Source: Caballeronia arationis
Lineage (GTDB): Bacteria > Pseudomonadota > Gammaproteobacteria > Burkholderiales > Burkholderiaceae
Direction of reading: 5' to 3'
Assembly: GCF_001544975.2 (NCBI RefSeq)
Contig: NZ_FCOG02000027.1
Location: 1-64,000 of the forward strand
DNA length: 64,000 bases
In this document: piece after piece, positions 1 to 8,572 of the stretch
Layout: every line of letters begins with the position of its first letter
Position numbering within the stretch: the stretch's first letter is position 1
The notes under the pieces: generated by a model
Databases searched by the model: none
What the model saw: only the letters and a program-made list of their open reading frames with translations
Told to the model about the DNA's origin: nothing
Program-made: the position numbers and the translations under genes

Positions 1-45
1 ACAGCTCGGCGCAACGTTTACAACCACTTCCCGCACCAAAATTAA

Positions 46-76
46 AATGCCGTCCAGTGCTTAACTGAACGGCATT
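46..76. terminator. Inverted repeat, possible bidirectional terminator
   Basis: An 8-bp outer stem (AATGCCGT / ACGGCATT), one mismatch, then a 4-bp inner stem (CAGT / ACTG) close on a 5-nt loop. It lies downstream of the minus-strand tRNA-fMet and near the window edge. A second short GC hairpin followed by a T-run (about 79-97) points the plus way. It may end transcripts from either side, but the neighbour to the left is outside the window. Confidence 0.4.
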
Positions 77-108
77 ACCGGCTCGCCGGGCTTTTTGCTT
101 TGAATACT

Positions 109-185
<77 letters not shown>

Positions 186-334
186 TCCGTCGAAGAGAAG
201 ATTATAGAGCATCGGGATAGGCGCCGCAAGCTTTTCGAGATTCTGGCGAGATGCGAAGAGGTTGGTTCTTGCGCCTCCGGCCCGATTTCGAGAAAAGCGT
301 GTGTGCAACCGTGAAGCCGCGTCAGAAGCCGATT

Positions 335-508
335 GCCACGTTTGGCGCGGACTGTCGTCTCCTCGCCCAGTGTCAGCACGGCGTCGCGCGTAAAACGGCG
401 CTGGAAGCCGACCGCGAGCGCCGCCTTGTCGCGATACACGCCGACACCCGCAGCGAAGCGATTGTCCCGATCGACGATGGCGGCCGCGCTGCCCGTCATC
501 AGCGCCAT
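335..508 (-). pseudogene. Remnant of a trimeric autotransporter (YadA-type) membrane anchor
   Basis: A minus-strand frame reads roughly 58 residues with the pattern of the YadA C-terminal anchor: a short 'MALMTGSAAA' segment, then 'RFAAGVGVYRDKAALAVGF' and 'VLTLGEETTVRAKRG'. This corresponds to the beta-strand repeat R-x-G-x-G-x-Y-R/x-x-A-L-A-V-G in complete anchors. A stop lies just upstream in the same frame. Downstream the frame runs into non-homologous sequence and the tRNA without a normal end (anchors usually finish on a terminal aromatic residue). No passenger or stalk is present. It is best read as a decayed 3' piece of an adhesin gene left beside the tRNA gene; the call rests on motif recognition alone. 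Confidence 0.5.
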
Positions 509-539
509 CGGTGTAACTCATCGACTGCCTGACGGCCGT

Positions 540-847
540 GTTGCAGTTACCTGAATTACGCTTAGTAACGCGAAATATCTGATTGGGATTATCTGGCGGC
601 GTACGCGATTAAATTCGTGATCGCGTTCTGAGGCGGACGACCTAAGTCGTGCGATGCCGCATGCGATCAATCTGACGCGAATCGCGAAAAATTGCTTTTG
701 ATCCTGGTTTCGTCTCATGGTGACGCGCAATGTCGTTTGAATGAAAGTCCGTGACGGTGCGCGCTGCGTCATTTGCACGCGGGCGTGTCAAAATTGCGCT
801 CGCGCATGCGGTTCCAATTCATTCGAAACGATCACGAAGGCATCCCC
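540..847. other. Intergenic stretch with no recognisable gene
   Basis: This stretch is more AT-rich than its surroundings and carries no open frame with coding character. It presumably holds the promoter for the gene at 848. No clear terminator or repeat was seen. Confidence 0.4.
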
Positions 848-1354
848 ATGGACATCCCTCACGACCTCAACGCCATCGCCCATCAGGAAAAAACGCTGGT
901 TTTCCCGAAGTTCGATTGCGAGCGCGCATGGCAGATCGGCGCGCAACTGCGCGAGATGGCCTTCGCGCGCGGCGCGGCCGTCGCGATTGACGTGCGCACG
1001 TTCGGCCAGCGGCTCTTCTTCGCCGCGCTCGACGGCACGACGCCTAACAACAGCGCATGGATCGAGCGCAAGTCGCGAACCGTCGAGCATTTCCGGTGCA
1101 GCTCGTATGCGATCGGCCTGCAACTCCAGCAGCAGGGCACGACACTCGGCGACAAATATGGCCTTCCCGCCGCCGAGTTCGCGTCGCATGGCGGCGCCTT
1201 TCCGCTCTCGGTCGCGGGCGCGGGCGTGATCGGCTCGGTGGCGGTCTCGGGGTTGCCGCAACGCGAAGATCACCAACTCGTGGTCGAAGCGCTCTGCGCG
1301 GTGCTGGGTCAGGACTTTGGCGCGCTTGCGCTCACGCGGGAATCGGGGGCATAG
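848..1354 (+). CDS. UPF0303 / heme-degrading-domain (GlcG-like) protein
   Basis: A 168-aa cytosolic protein of the UPF0303 (YBR137W / GlcG-like) family. Family-type segments are visible, such as '[20 protein letters not shown]', the R-T-V-E-H-F core and the glycine-rich 'GGAFPL....[17 protein letters not shown]' near the C-terminus. Members are often annotated as heme-degrading domain proteins, but a biochemical role is not settled. The ATG at 848 was chosen over an in-frame upstream start at 773 because a GAAGG Shine-Dalgarno precedes it and the family begins near this point. The SMR gene starts 5 bp downstream of the stop, so the two may be co-transcribed. Confidence 0.85.
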   Translation: MDIPHDLNAIAHQEKTLVFPKFDCERAWQIGAQLREMAFARGAAVAIDVRTFGQRLFFAALDGTTPNNSAWIERKSRTVEHFRCSSYAIGLQLQQQGTTLGDKYGLPAAEFASHGGAFPLSVAGAGVIGSVAVSGLPQREDHQLVVEALCAVLGQDFGALALTRESGA

Positions 1355-1359
1355 GGCGC

Positions 1360-1698
1360 ATGCGTTCGTCCGCGTATGTGCTCCTCGCGTTCGCGATCGT
1401 CGCCGAGGTCGTGGCGACGTCCGCATTGCGCGCCTCCGACGGTTTCACGCGTCTGATCCCGTCGATCGTCGTCGTCGTGGGCTACGGCTTCTCGTTCTAT
1501 TTGTTGTCGCTCACGCTGCGCTCGATTCCGGTCGGCGTCGTCTATGCCGTCTGGTCCGGCGCGGGGATCGTGCTGATCACGGCGGTCGCCGCGATCCTCT
1601 TCAAGCAGATCCCGGACTGGCCCGCCGTGCTCGGCATGGGCCTGATCGTGTCGGGGGTCGTCGTGCTCAATGTGTTTTCGAAGGTCAGCGCACACTGA
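1360..1698 (+). CDS. Small multidrug resistance (SMR) efflux transporter
   Basis: A 112-aa inner-membrane protein with four predicted transmembrane helices, the size and topology of EmrE/QacE-type SMR transporters. These work as dimers exporting cationic drugs or guanidinium-like compounds in exchange for protons. The essential membrane-embedded glutamate lies in helix 1 within '[16 protein letters not shown]' (about residue 15). Helix 3 carries the family motif '[13 protein letters not shown]'. The gene sits 5 bp after the UPF0303 gene. Substrate class (QAC versus guanidinium) cannot be decided by eye. No guanidine riboswitch (ACGR-loop hairpins) was seen upstream. Confidence 0.92.
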   Translation: MRSSAYVLLAFAIVAEVVATSALRASDGFTRLIPSIVVVVGYGFSFYLLSLTLRSIPVGVVYAVWSGAGIVLITAVAAILFKQIPDWPAVLGMGLIVSGVVVLNVFSKVSAH

Positions 1699-1735
1699 CG
1701 GCGTTGCCGGGCGCGCGCCTTCGCGACGCCCGCGC

Positions 1736-2086
1736 TCACTTGCAGCGCACGACCATCGAGCGGTTCTTGACGTTCGCGGAGATCACGTTGCTGATGCCAC
1801 CGCCGGTCGGTCCGCCTTCCTCATTGTCCTTGGAGACGATGTCGTAGCCGGTTGCGCCGCAGGCCTTGCCGGCGAGCACATAGCAGCTTCCCCAGCTCGA
1901 CGACGCATCGGCGCCGCTGCAGTTGATCGCGTAACCGGTTTGTCCGTCGGGCAGGTTGATGAGCGACGCATTGTTCGACGAAGCGCAAGCCGAAAGGCCC
2001 GCGGCTGCGGCGACAAGGGCGGCGCCAAGCGGCAGGCCTGGCAATCTCGGCGAAGTGCGGCGCACGCGCCGCGCAAATTCCTTCAT
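1736..2086 (-). CDS. Small lipoprotein of unknown function
   Basis: A 116-aa protein with an arginine-rich N-region, a hydrophobic stretch and a lipobox L-S-A-C (Cys34), indicating an SPase II-processed lipoprotein. The mature part is about 80 residues with four further cysteines that could form two disulfides, and a conserved-looking core 'CGATGYDIVSKDNE'. Related small lipoproteins with this Cys/Trp-Gly-Ser-Cys pattern occur across Burkholderia, but no function is known. It is convergent with the SMR gene (gap 37 bp). Confidence 0.8.
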   Translation of the reverse strand: MKEFARRVRRTSPRLPGLPLGAALVAAAAGLSACASSNNASLINLPDGQTGYAINCSGADASSSWGSCYVLAGKACGATGYDIVSKDNEEGGPTGGGISNVISANVKNRSMVVRCK

Positions 2087-2403
2087 TTTTACCTCGTGAA
2101 AAACAGGGAAAGGGTGGGTTCAAGCCTGGGTGGCAGTATTTTCCCACACGCGCTTTACGCGCCGCGTAAGCGGTTGTTAGCGCGGCGTCACGCGGGCGCG
2201 CGCCTTGCGAGGGCGTAAGGCCTGGCCGCGAGGGCCGAATCAGGCGCACACGGCAATCGGCATGGTTTGCCGCAAAGCCGGAAATCGGCGCGAACTAATT
2301 TCCGAATCGCGAACCTTACTGCATGCGCCCGCCGTTCGCGGCCACGAGCCGGCGGCCGGCGTTATCGGTGTATCGGCGCCTCGAACCGCATAAGGAGAAC
2401 CAC

Positions 2404-2685
2404 ATGGCAGAACGTGTATCCAGGCCCTACCGGGGCTATTACATCAGCGCGTCGGCGCGTCTGACCCAGACACATCATCCCGATGCCGCCGCCGGCGGCA
2501 TCGCCGAAGCGCCGATCTACGTGGGCGCCGTGAGCGTCGCGCAGCGCGGTCCGAACGACGCGCATCGCTTCGAGGCGCTCGTCGATCTCGGCAGCGAGCA
2601 GCGCTTCGCGACCGAAGACGAAGCGCTCGCGCACGTCGAACAGGCGGCCCGCGACTACATCGACCGTCTTCTTTCCGTGACCTGA
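2404..2685 (+). CDS. Conserved hypothetical protein
   Basis: A 93-aa soluble acidic protein. A strong AAGGAG Shine-Dalgarno lies 7-8 nt before the ATG. It has no signal peptide or membrane segment. The C-terminal half ('EDEALAHVEQAARDYIDRLL') is an amphipathic helix. The stop overlaps the start of the next gene by one base (TGATG), implying translational coupling. I do not recognise a functional family. Confidence 0.75.
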   Translation: MAERVSRPYRGYYISASARLTQTHHPDAAAGGIAEAPIYVGAVSVAQRGPNDAHRFEALVDLGSEQRFATEDEALAHVEQAARDYIDRLLSVT

Positions 2686-3038
2686 TGCGCCAGCTCAACG
2701 TACGCCATCCGCTCTTGCACGACATCGCGCGTTGTCTGCTCGATCTGTTCCCGAGCAACGCCGATGTGAGCGAGGTCGGCCCGGAGCTTACGCCGTCGCT
2801 CTTTGTCAGCTGGCGCACGAGCGGCGTGGCCAATCATCCGGGCAACGTCGCGTGGGGCGTGCACTACCGGTTCGACCCGCAATTGTTGAAGAGCGGCACT
2901 GAACTCACCGGCGAAGCGTGTGAGCGCGCACGAGACCGCGTGCGGGAGATGAGCCGGCATCTGCGCTTCGACTACGCCGACCCTCAGGCGACGTCGCTTT
3001 TCATCGTCGACGTGCCGACCGCCGTGTTCGAGGCATGA
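2685..3038 (+). CDS. Conserved hypothetical protein, coupled to the preceding gene
   Basis: A 117-aa soluble protein, possibly of the DUF3022 type. It has regular codon usage, no signal peptide, and several conserved-looking aromatic residues ('VAWGVHYRFDPQLL'). The ATG shares its A with the stop of the upstream 93-aa gene, so the pair form a two-gene operon. Function unknown. Confidence 0.72.
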   Translation: MRQLNVRHPLLHDIARCLLDLFPSNADVSEVGPELTPSLFVSWRTSGVANHPGNVAWGVHYRFDPQLLKSGTELTGEACERARDRVREMSRHLRFDYADPQATSLFIVDVPTAVFEA

Positions 3039-3201
3039 CAGATACATCTTCATTGACCCGCACATCGGGTTTCGGCGGGCGGCGGCTGTCCGCTCTGGAC
3101 CGCGCATCGTGCTCGCGAGTACCATATCCGCCGAACCGGCTGCGACGGTCTTTTCGGGCTCGAGCGCGCAACGCCGCGCCGCCCCGGATCTGCTTTCGGC
3201 C

Positions 3202-3228
3202 ACCTTTCCGACCTTTCCGACCTTTCTG
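3202..3228. repeat. Short tandem repeat, 9-nt unit x3
   Basis: Three near-identical copies of ACCTTTCCG (the last diverging to ACCTTTCTG) sit in the leader of the gene at 3247. It may be slippage-prone; no function can be assigned. Confidence 0.6.
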
Positions 3229-3246
3229 TCCAGTCACGAGGCGATC

Positions 3247-3531
3247 ATGGTTATCGAATTTCCCCAGGACGCTCCCGACTATCACAGCGCCAATCTGACG
3301 ATCGTCTTCGATGCGCTCGTCGACGGCGCGCGCGTCCCGTGTGCGATCTCCGTCGAGGCACTGGAAGATCATTTCGATGCGCAGAGCTTCGACAGCAGCG
3401 GCTGGATCGGCGCATTCGACGCCGGCCGCCCGCGCATCGAGGCCGTTGCGCGCGAGCATCTGCGGGTGAGCAACGGCTTGCCGGTGCTTCTGAAGAGCGG
3501 CCATTTTCCGCCCGGAAAAGTGATCGCCTGA
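3247..3531 (+). CDS. DUF1488 family protein
   Basis: A 94-aa protein resembling the DUF1488 family of small soluble proteins, with the pattern 'YHSANLTIVFDALVDGARVPCAIS', then 'LEDHF', and a C-terminal 'RIEAVAREHL'. The ATG at 3247 follows GAGGCGATC, a usable ribosome site; an earlier in-frame start at 3109 would add an unlikely leader containing the 9-nt repeat. The molecular role of DUF1488 is unknown. Confidence 0.75.
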   Translation: MVIEFPQDAPDYHSANLTIVFDALVDGARVPCAISVEALEDHFDAQSFDSSGWIGAFDAGRPRIEAVAREHLRVSNGLPVLLKSGHFPPGKVIA

Positions 3532-3838
3532 GCGTTTCGCCGTGCATCCGTCCCGCGCGCCGGGACGCAATTACACGCCCTTGTAAGCCCTGCCCGGTGA
3601 GCGCTCCCGCAGCGCCGACGCGCGGTGCGGCGGTCCTTCCCGGCCGTCCGCCTGCCAGCGCGCACAAACGTACATAAACGCACGGCAAAAGCCGCGAGCG
3701 ACCTCACGCGGGTTCTGATTTGCGATTACCATTCCAGTTATCGTGCGCCGCGCATCGCGACTGGTGCGGCACGCAGCTTGCTCCGTGAGACGCGCTTTCG
3801 CGGCTGCAGCCAACTATAAAAGTCGCTCGGGGGTTGTC
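3532..3838. other. Intergenic stretch, nothing recognised
   Basis: No open frame here has convincing coding character on either strand. It separates the DUF1488 gene from a small membrane protein and probably carries the latter's promoter. Confidence 0.4.
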
Positions 3839-4021
3839 ATGTTTCATACCTTGGCGAGTTCGTTCGTCGAATTCAATGCCTTCTGGCTGATCTGGGCCGC
3901 TGCCGGCGTGCTGTTTCTGGCCGTTTGCATCGTGATCGCGTCGGCCATCACGAGTGAGCAGGAAGAACCGTTCGAGCGCGCCGCGCCGCGATCCGACAAT
4001 AAGCGCAAAATAATAGTCTGA
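3839..4021 (+). CDS. Small single-span membrane protein
   Basis: A 60-aa protein with one strongly hydrophobic helix (about residues 13-37, 'NAFWLIWAAAGVLFLAVCIV') followed by a charged, K/R-rich tail, so the C-terminus is probably cytoplasmic. GGGGG just upstream of the ATG may act as the ribosome site. No family recognised. It lies 57 bp before the TetR gene. Confidence 0.6.
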   Translation: MFHTLASSFVEFNAFWLIWAAAGVLFLAVCIVIASAITSEQEEPFERAAPRSDNKRKIIV

Positions 4022-4078
4022 AGCGCTCGGCCGGACTGAACGACCGTCAGTCCGGACTCATTTTCCGAGAGTGCCCGC

Positions 4079-4744
4079 ATGGGAATCCAGGAACGACGGA
4101 CCGAACAGCGGCAGGCGGTGCGAGAGCGCATCTTGAGTGCGTCGCGGGAAATCGTCGGCCGGGAGGGCTACGCCGCGCTGTCCATGCGCAAAATCGCGGA
4201 GGCGATCGACTATTCGCCCGCCGCCCTGTACCTGCATTTCAAGAGCCGCGCCGAGATCGCCCGCGCATTGCGCAGCGAGGGCTACGCGCAACTGCTGACG
4301 GCCTTCGCGCCCCACGCGAGTATCGTCGATGCCGCCGAGCGGCTGAAGGCAATGGGGCGCGCCTACGTCGAATTCGGGCTCGGTCATTGCGAAACGTATC
4401 GCCTGATGTTCATGGAAGCGTCGGGCGTCGATGCGAGCGCCGCTACTGCCGATGCCGCAAAAACCCTGTCGCTCGTGACCGACGCGTTCGTCGAATTGCG
4501 CGCGGCCGGGCGCCTGAGCGCCGGAGCGCCGGCCGCCGCGTGCGCCGAGGCACTGTGGGCGAACCTGCACGGCATCGTCGCGCTTGCTATCGTGAATTCC
4601 GTGCGGTCGTCGCGCCTTCCGCACGCGACGCAGTCAGCTTCTTCAATGCATTCCACGCAAGTTCCGCTGCCGCGCTCGCCGGCCGAAGCGCTCGCCGAGC
4701 TTTCGCTCGACGCGTGGTTCGGCCACGACCCCGGCCGGGCATGA
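4079..4744 (+). CDS. TetR/AcrR family transcriptional regulator
   Basis: A 221-aa repressor. The N-terminal helix-turn-helix is typical: 'ILSASREIVGREGYAALSMR' leading into 'KIAEAIDYSPAALYLHFKSR' (about residues 18-58). The C-terminal region is an all-helical ligand/dimer domain ('AYVEFGLGHCETYRLMFM'), as in WHG-domain TetR proteins. The enoyl-CoA hydratase-family gene starts 50 bp downstream on the same strand and is the obvious candidate target. The inducer is unknown. Confidence 0.9.
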   Translation: MGIQERRTEQRQAVRERILSASREIVGREGYAALSMRKIAEAIDYSPAALYLHFKSRAEIARALRSEGYAQLLTAFAPHASIVDAAERLKAMGRAYVEFGLGHCETYRLMFMEASGVDASAATADAAKTLSLVTDAFVELRAAGRLSAGAPAAACAEALWANLHGIVALAIVNSVRSSRLPHATQSASSMHSTQVPLPRSPAEALAELSLDAWFGHDPGRA

Positions 4745-4794
4745 AGCTCGCGTGGTAACGAATCGACACTTAGCGAACCGAACCCTTTGCACCG

Positions 4795-5910
4795 ATGAGA
4801 ACCCACGACATCCACATCGAAACCGCCAACGGCATCGGCTTTATCGCGCTCGATCGGCCGCAGGCGCTGAACGCGCTCACGAGCGGCATGCTGCACGCCA
4901 TTCGCAATGCGCTCGGCGACTGGCGCCACGATCACGCTATCCGTGCTGTGGTGGTCTACAGTCCGCACCCGCGCGCGTTCTGCGCGGGCGGCGACATCCG
5001 CTTCCTTTATGAGGCGGCGAAGGCGGGCGAGCGCGCGACCGTCGACAAGTTCTTCACCGACGAATATCGGCTCAATCACACCGTTTTCACATATTCGAAG
5101 CCGTATATCGCGGTGACGAACGGCGTCGTGATGGGCGGCGGCGTCGGCATTTCGCAGGGCGCGCATCACACCGGCGGACTGCGGATCGTGACCGGCTCGA
5201 CGAAAATGGCAATGCCGGAGACGCGCATCGGCCTCTTTCCTGACGTCGGCGCGAGCTGGTTTCTCGCCCGTGCGCCGGGTGCGATCGGGCGCTATCTGGC
5301 GGCGACGGGAGCGACGATCGGCGCCGCGGACGCGCTCTACGCGCGCCTCGCCGACGCCTATCTCGACGACGCCGCGCTGCCCGGCCTGATCGAGGCGCTG
5401 AAGCACGAGCGTCTGAACGACGGCGTGGACATCGTGCGTTTCGTCGGCGCCGAGTGCGTGAAGCACAAGGTAACGCCCACACCCGACGCGAGCCCGCTCG
5501 CCGCGGTCCGCACGTCGATTGACAAGCATTTCGCGGCGGGCGACGGGAAAGCGATTCTCGCGTCGCTGGAAAAGGAAGCCGATGGCGGCGCCGCCGCCGA
5601 GTGGGCGAGGGAGACGATCGCCGTGTTGCGCGAGCGCTCGCCGCTGTCGATCGAGATCGCGCTGGAACTCGTCGACCGCGCGCGGCTCTCGACGATGGCC
5701 GACACGCTGCGGCGCGACCTCGACGTGACGCGCAACGTGTTCGAGCACGGCGACGTGGTGGAGGGCATCCGGGCGCGCATCGTCGACAAGGACAACGAGC
5801 CGGCGTGGAAGGTCGCGCGGCTGGAAGACGTCACGCCCGAGGAAGTCAAGCGGATGCTCGAAAGCCCGTGGTCGCGGGACCACCATCCGCTGAAGCTGCT
5901 GAAGGATTAG
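4795..5910 (+). CDS. 3-hydroxyisobutyryl-CoA hydrolase (crotonase superfamily)
   Basis: A 371-aa crotonase-fold enzyme. The length and signature fit the HIBCH branch rather than short enoyl-CoA hydratases: oxyanion-hole loops 'CAGGDIR' (residues 63-69) and 'NGVVMGGGVG' (109-118), and the HIBCH-type 'PETRIGLFPDVG' (141-152) with its catalytic Glu. The long C-terminal extension ends in a helix with 'MLESPWSRDHHPL'. The enzyme hydrolyses 3-hydroxyisobutyryl-CoA in valine catabolism. The upstream TetR gene may control it. Its stop overlaps the stop of the convergent membrane gene by 4 bp. Confidence 0.88.
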   Translation: MRTHDIHIETANGIGFIALDRPQALNALTSGMLHAIRNALGDWRHDHAIRAVVVYSPHPRAFCAGGDIRFLYEAAKAGERATVDKFFTDEYRLNHTVFTYSKPYIAVTNGVVMGGGVGISQGAHHTGGLRIVTGSTKMAMPETRIGLFPDVGASWFLARAPGAIGRYLAATGATIGAADALYARLADAYLDDAALPGLIEALKHERLNDGVDIVRFVGAECVKHKVTPTPDASPLAAVRTSIDKHFAAGDGKAILASLEKEADGGAAAEWARETIAVLRERSPLSIEIALELVDRARLSTMADTLRRDLDVTRNVFEHGDVVEGIRARIVDKDNEPAWKVARLEDVTPEEVKRMLESPWSRDHHPLKLLKD

Positions 5911-6368
5911 GGCGCCCGGCGTCCGCTGCGGTTATCGCGCGCGCGCTCGCCCGCGGTTTCCGCCATGAAGGCGCGCATGAACACGAGCGCGCCCCAGCCC
6001 CACATCGCGTTGGTCACGAATCCGATCGCAAGGCGCGGCAGCATGTTGCCGCTCGGCCAGATGCCGCGCGCCGGACCGACGACGAACACGCTCGCCGCCG
6101 TCAGCACGATGCCGCCGAACACGAGTGCGCCGATCCACGGCGCGCTGCGATCGGGCGCGATGCGCAACAGCCACGCCATCAGCACGCCGAACACGGAACT
6201 CCATAGCGCGTTTGCAATGAACTCGGGAATGCCGAGCGGCAGGAACGGAGCGGTGGAATACCCGGCCGGATCGATTACGCCGGCCGCGTGCAGCAGCGCG
6301 AGCGTCGCTTCGCGGAAAAACAGGGCCGCGAGAAAGCCGGAAACAAACGGCAAAATGACTTTTTGCAT
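5907..6368 (-). CDS. Four-helix inner-membrane protein of unknown function
   Basis: About 153 aa with four hydrophobic segments: 'ILPFVSGFLAALFF', 'FIANALWSSVFGVLMAWLL', 'WIGALVFGGIVLTAASVFVV' and 'LAIGFVTNAMWGWGALVF'. The repeated N-A-(L/M)-W motif in helices 2 and 4 suggests an internal duplication. I chose the ATG at 6368; an in-frame GTG at 6377 would add three residues, and neither has a strong Shine-Dalgarno. The tail overlaps the convergent hydrolase gene by 4 bp. Function unknown. Confidence 0.75.
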   Translation of the reverse strand: MQKVILPFVSGFLAALFFREATLALLHAAGVIDPAGYSTAPFLPLGIPEFIANALWSSVFGVLMAWLLRIAPDRSAPWIGALVFGGIVLTAASVFVVGPARGIWPSGNMLPRLAIGFVTNAMWGWGALVFMRAFMAETAGERARDNRSGRRAP

Positions 6369-6601
6369 TGAGTGCACCGCGTATGGCGCGAGCCGCCGGC
6401 TGCGCCGTATTTTTTTGGGATGAGCGCCATTATAGTGGGCGCGCTTCCCGTCATTCCCGCGATTCCTCGTGGTGCCCGCGCTTCATTGCTCATGCGCCGA
6501 CAACCGCTCTCCGGGCGCCAGCCAAATCACGAAAGCGGAAAACCTAAGCTGGAAAAAATCGTTCTAAACGATGAGGGTCATCCCTAGACTGTTTCACCAG
6601 T

Positions 6602-6620
6602 GGGACGGAACGGCCGTCCC
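6602..6620. promoter_or_regulatory. Inverted repeat upstream of ssuE
   Basis: A perfect 7-bp inverted repeat (GGGACGG-5 nt-CCGTCCC) lies about 50 bp before the ssuE start with no following T-run, so it is more likely a regulator site or leader hairpin than a terminator. In related bacteria ssu genes are controlled by LysR-type CysB/SsuR proteins, but this palindrome is not an obvious LysR box. Confidence 0.3.
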
Positions 6621-6671
6621 GCGCGAACGCGCGACTGACATTACGAGCGCGAGCACAAGGAAACAGCAGCG

Positions 6672-7304
6672 ATGTCCTATGTAGTGTCGATTTCCGGAAG
6701 TCCCGCCGCCCAGTCGCGCAGCACGCATCTGCTCTCGCTTGCCGAAAGCTCGCTGCGCTCGCGCGGCATCGCCGTTAGGCGCATCGACGCGCGCGCGCTG
6801 CCGCCGGCGGCGCTGATGCATGCGGACTTCGCTCATCCGTCGATTCGCGAGGCGCTCGAACTGATCGAGCACGCGCAGGCGGTGGTGATCTCGACGCCGC
6901 TCTACAAGGCGTCCTACAGCGGCCTCGTCAAGACGCTGCTCGACCTGCTGCCGCAGACGGGGCTCGCCGGCAAGATCGTGCTGCCGATCGCGACGGGCGG
7001 CTCGCTCGCGCATCTGCTTGCGCTCGACTATGCGCTCAAGCCCGTGCTGTCGTCGCTCGGTGCGCGGCATCATCTGCCGAACGTGTTTGCTTCCGACGCC
7101 GATCTGCCGCGATCCGCAAGCGGCTATGTCGCTTCCCCCGAGACCGTCCAGCGAGTGAGCGCATCCGCCGACGCGCTCGCGCACGCGCTCGACGAACAGG
7201 CTCAGTTGCGCGAACTGCGGACGAAAGCCGCGAGCCTCGCGGCGGCCAGCGCGCCGCGCGAAACGGCCGCGACGCTCGCCGCGCTGATCCGCTGCGCGAC
7301 CTGA
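6672..7304 (+). CDS. ssuE: NAD(P)H-dependent FMN reductase SsuE
   Basis: A 210-aa flavodoxin-fold reductase. It has the N-terminal FMN phosphate-binding loop '[13 protein letters not shown]' and the flavin-site segment '[20 protein letters not shown]' typical of SsuE/MsuE. It supplies reduced FMN to the alkanesulfonate monooxygenase encoded next. AAGGAA precedes the ATG at 6672. It is the first gene of the ssu operon. In related operons ssuA (the periplasmic binding protein) normally follows ssuE; here only 103 bp separate it from ssuD, so ssuA is absent. Confidence 0.93.
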   Translation: MSYVVSISGSPAAQSRSTHLLSLAESSLRSRGIAVRRIDARALPPAALMHADFAHPSIREALELIEHAQAVVISTPLYKASYSGLVKTLLDLLPQTGLAGKIVLPIATGGSLAHLLALDYALKPVLSSLGARHHLPNVFASDADLPRSASGYVASPETVQRVSASADALAHALDEQAQLRELRTKAASLAAASAPRETAATLAALIRCAT

Positions 7305-7407
7305 GTCCGGCTTCGTCCTTTCTCGGGCTCGCGAGAGCTCGCCTCCTGCGGCGCCGCATTGCCTCATTCCCTTTTCGAATTCACAAAGAACAGCGCAGGA
7401 GCCCCTG

Positions 7408-8556
7408 ATGAATGTGTTCTGGTTCATTCCGACCCACGGCGACAGCCGCTATCTCGGCACGACCGAAGGCGCGCGCGCCGCGGACGCCGATTATTTCCGC
7501 CAGATCGCCGTCGCCGCCGATACGCTCGGCTACGAAGGCGTGCTGCTGCCGACCGGCCGCTCGTGCGAGGACGCGTGGGTCGTCGCGTCGAGCCTGATTC
7601 CCGCGACCAGGCGCCTCAAGTTTCTCGTCGCGATCCGGCCGGGACTGTCGTCGCCAGGATTGTCGGCGCGCATGGCGGCTACCTTCGACCGGCTCTCAGG
7701 CGGGCGTCTCCTCATCAACGTCGTGACGGGCGGCGATCAGGCCGAACTGGAAGGCGACGGCGTGTTCCTCGATCACGACACTCGCTACGAAGTCACCGAC
7801 GAATTCCTGCACATCTGGAAGAAGCTGCTTGCAGCGTCGCACACGAGCGAATCGATCGATTTCGAAGGCACGCATCTCGCGTCGAAGGGCGGCAAGCTGC
7901 TTTATCCGCCGGTGCAGAAGGCGCATCCGCCGCTGTGGTTCGGCGGATCGTCGGCGGCGGCGCACGGGATCGTCGCCGATCACATCGACACCTATCTCAC
8001 CTGGGGCGAGCCGCCCGCCGACGTCGAAAAGAAGCTCGCGGATGTCAGGAAGCGCGTGGCGGCAGAGGGCCGCGAGATCAGGTTCGGCATCCGCCTGCAC
8101 GTGATCGTGCGCGAGACCGAGCAGGAAGCGTGGGCCGCCGCCGACAAGCTCATCAGCAAACTCGACGACGAAACCATCCAGCGCGCGCAGGCGCAGTTCG
8201 CGAAGATGGATTCCGAAGGCCAGCGGCGTATGGCGGCACTTCACGGCGGACGGCGCGACAAGCTCGAGGTCTATCCGCATCTGTGGGCGGGCGTCGGGCT
8301 CGTGCGCGGCGGGGCGGGCACGGCGCTCGTCGGCAATCCGGAGCAGGTCGCGGGGCTGATGAAGGAGTACGCGGCGCTCGGCATCGATACGTTCATTCTC
8401 TCGGGCTATCCGCATCTCGAAGAGTCGTACCGGTTCGCCGAACTCGTGTTTCCGCTTCTGCCGCGCGAGCAGAAGGAACGCGTCGCGGGCCCATTGTCCG
8501 GTCCGTTCGGCGAGGTCGTCGGCAATACGTACGTGCCGCGCGCGTCGCAAAGCTGA
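7408..8556 (+). CDS. ssuD: FMNH2-dependent alkanesulfonate monooxygenase SsuD
   Basis: A 382-aa bacterial-luciferase-like TIM-barrel enzyme that cleaves C1-and-longer alkanesulfonates to an aldehyde and sulfite during sulfate limitation. Diagnostic segments include the start '[18 protein letters not shown]', '[20 protein letters not shown]', '[12 protein letters not shown]' and the C-terminal '[20 protein letters not shown]'. Length matches SsuD (about 380 aa). AGGAG lies 5-9 nt before the ATG. It depends on FMNH2 from SsuE. Confidence 0.96.
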   Translation: MNVFWFIPTHGDSRYLGTTEGARAADADYFRQIAVAADTLGYEGVLLPTGRSCEDAWVVASSLIPATRRLKFLVAIRPGLSSPGLSARMAATFDRLSGGRLLINVVTGGDQAELEGDGVFLDHDTRYEVTDEFLHIWKKLLAASHTSESIDFEGTHLASKGGKLLYPPVQKAHPPLWFGGSSAAAHGIVADHIDTYLTWGEPPADVEKKLADVRKRVAAEGREIRFGIRLHVIVRETEQEAWAAADKLISKLDDETIQRAQAQFAKMDSEGQRRMAALHGGRRDKLEVYPHLWAGVGLVRGGAGTALVGNPEQVAGLMKEYAALGIDTFILSGYPHLEESYRFAELVFPLLPREQKERVAGPLSGPFGEVVGNTYVPRASQS

Positions 8557-8572
8557 TTAAGGAGCACGACTC

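Noticed and set aside
4384-5886. 500-codon open frame on the minus strand opposite the 3-hydroxyisobutyryl-CoA hydrolase and TetR genes
   Set aside because: Arg/Ala/His-rich antisense shadow of two well-supported genes; no family motif.
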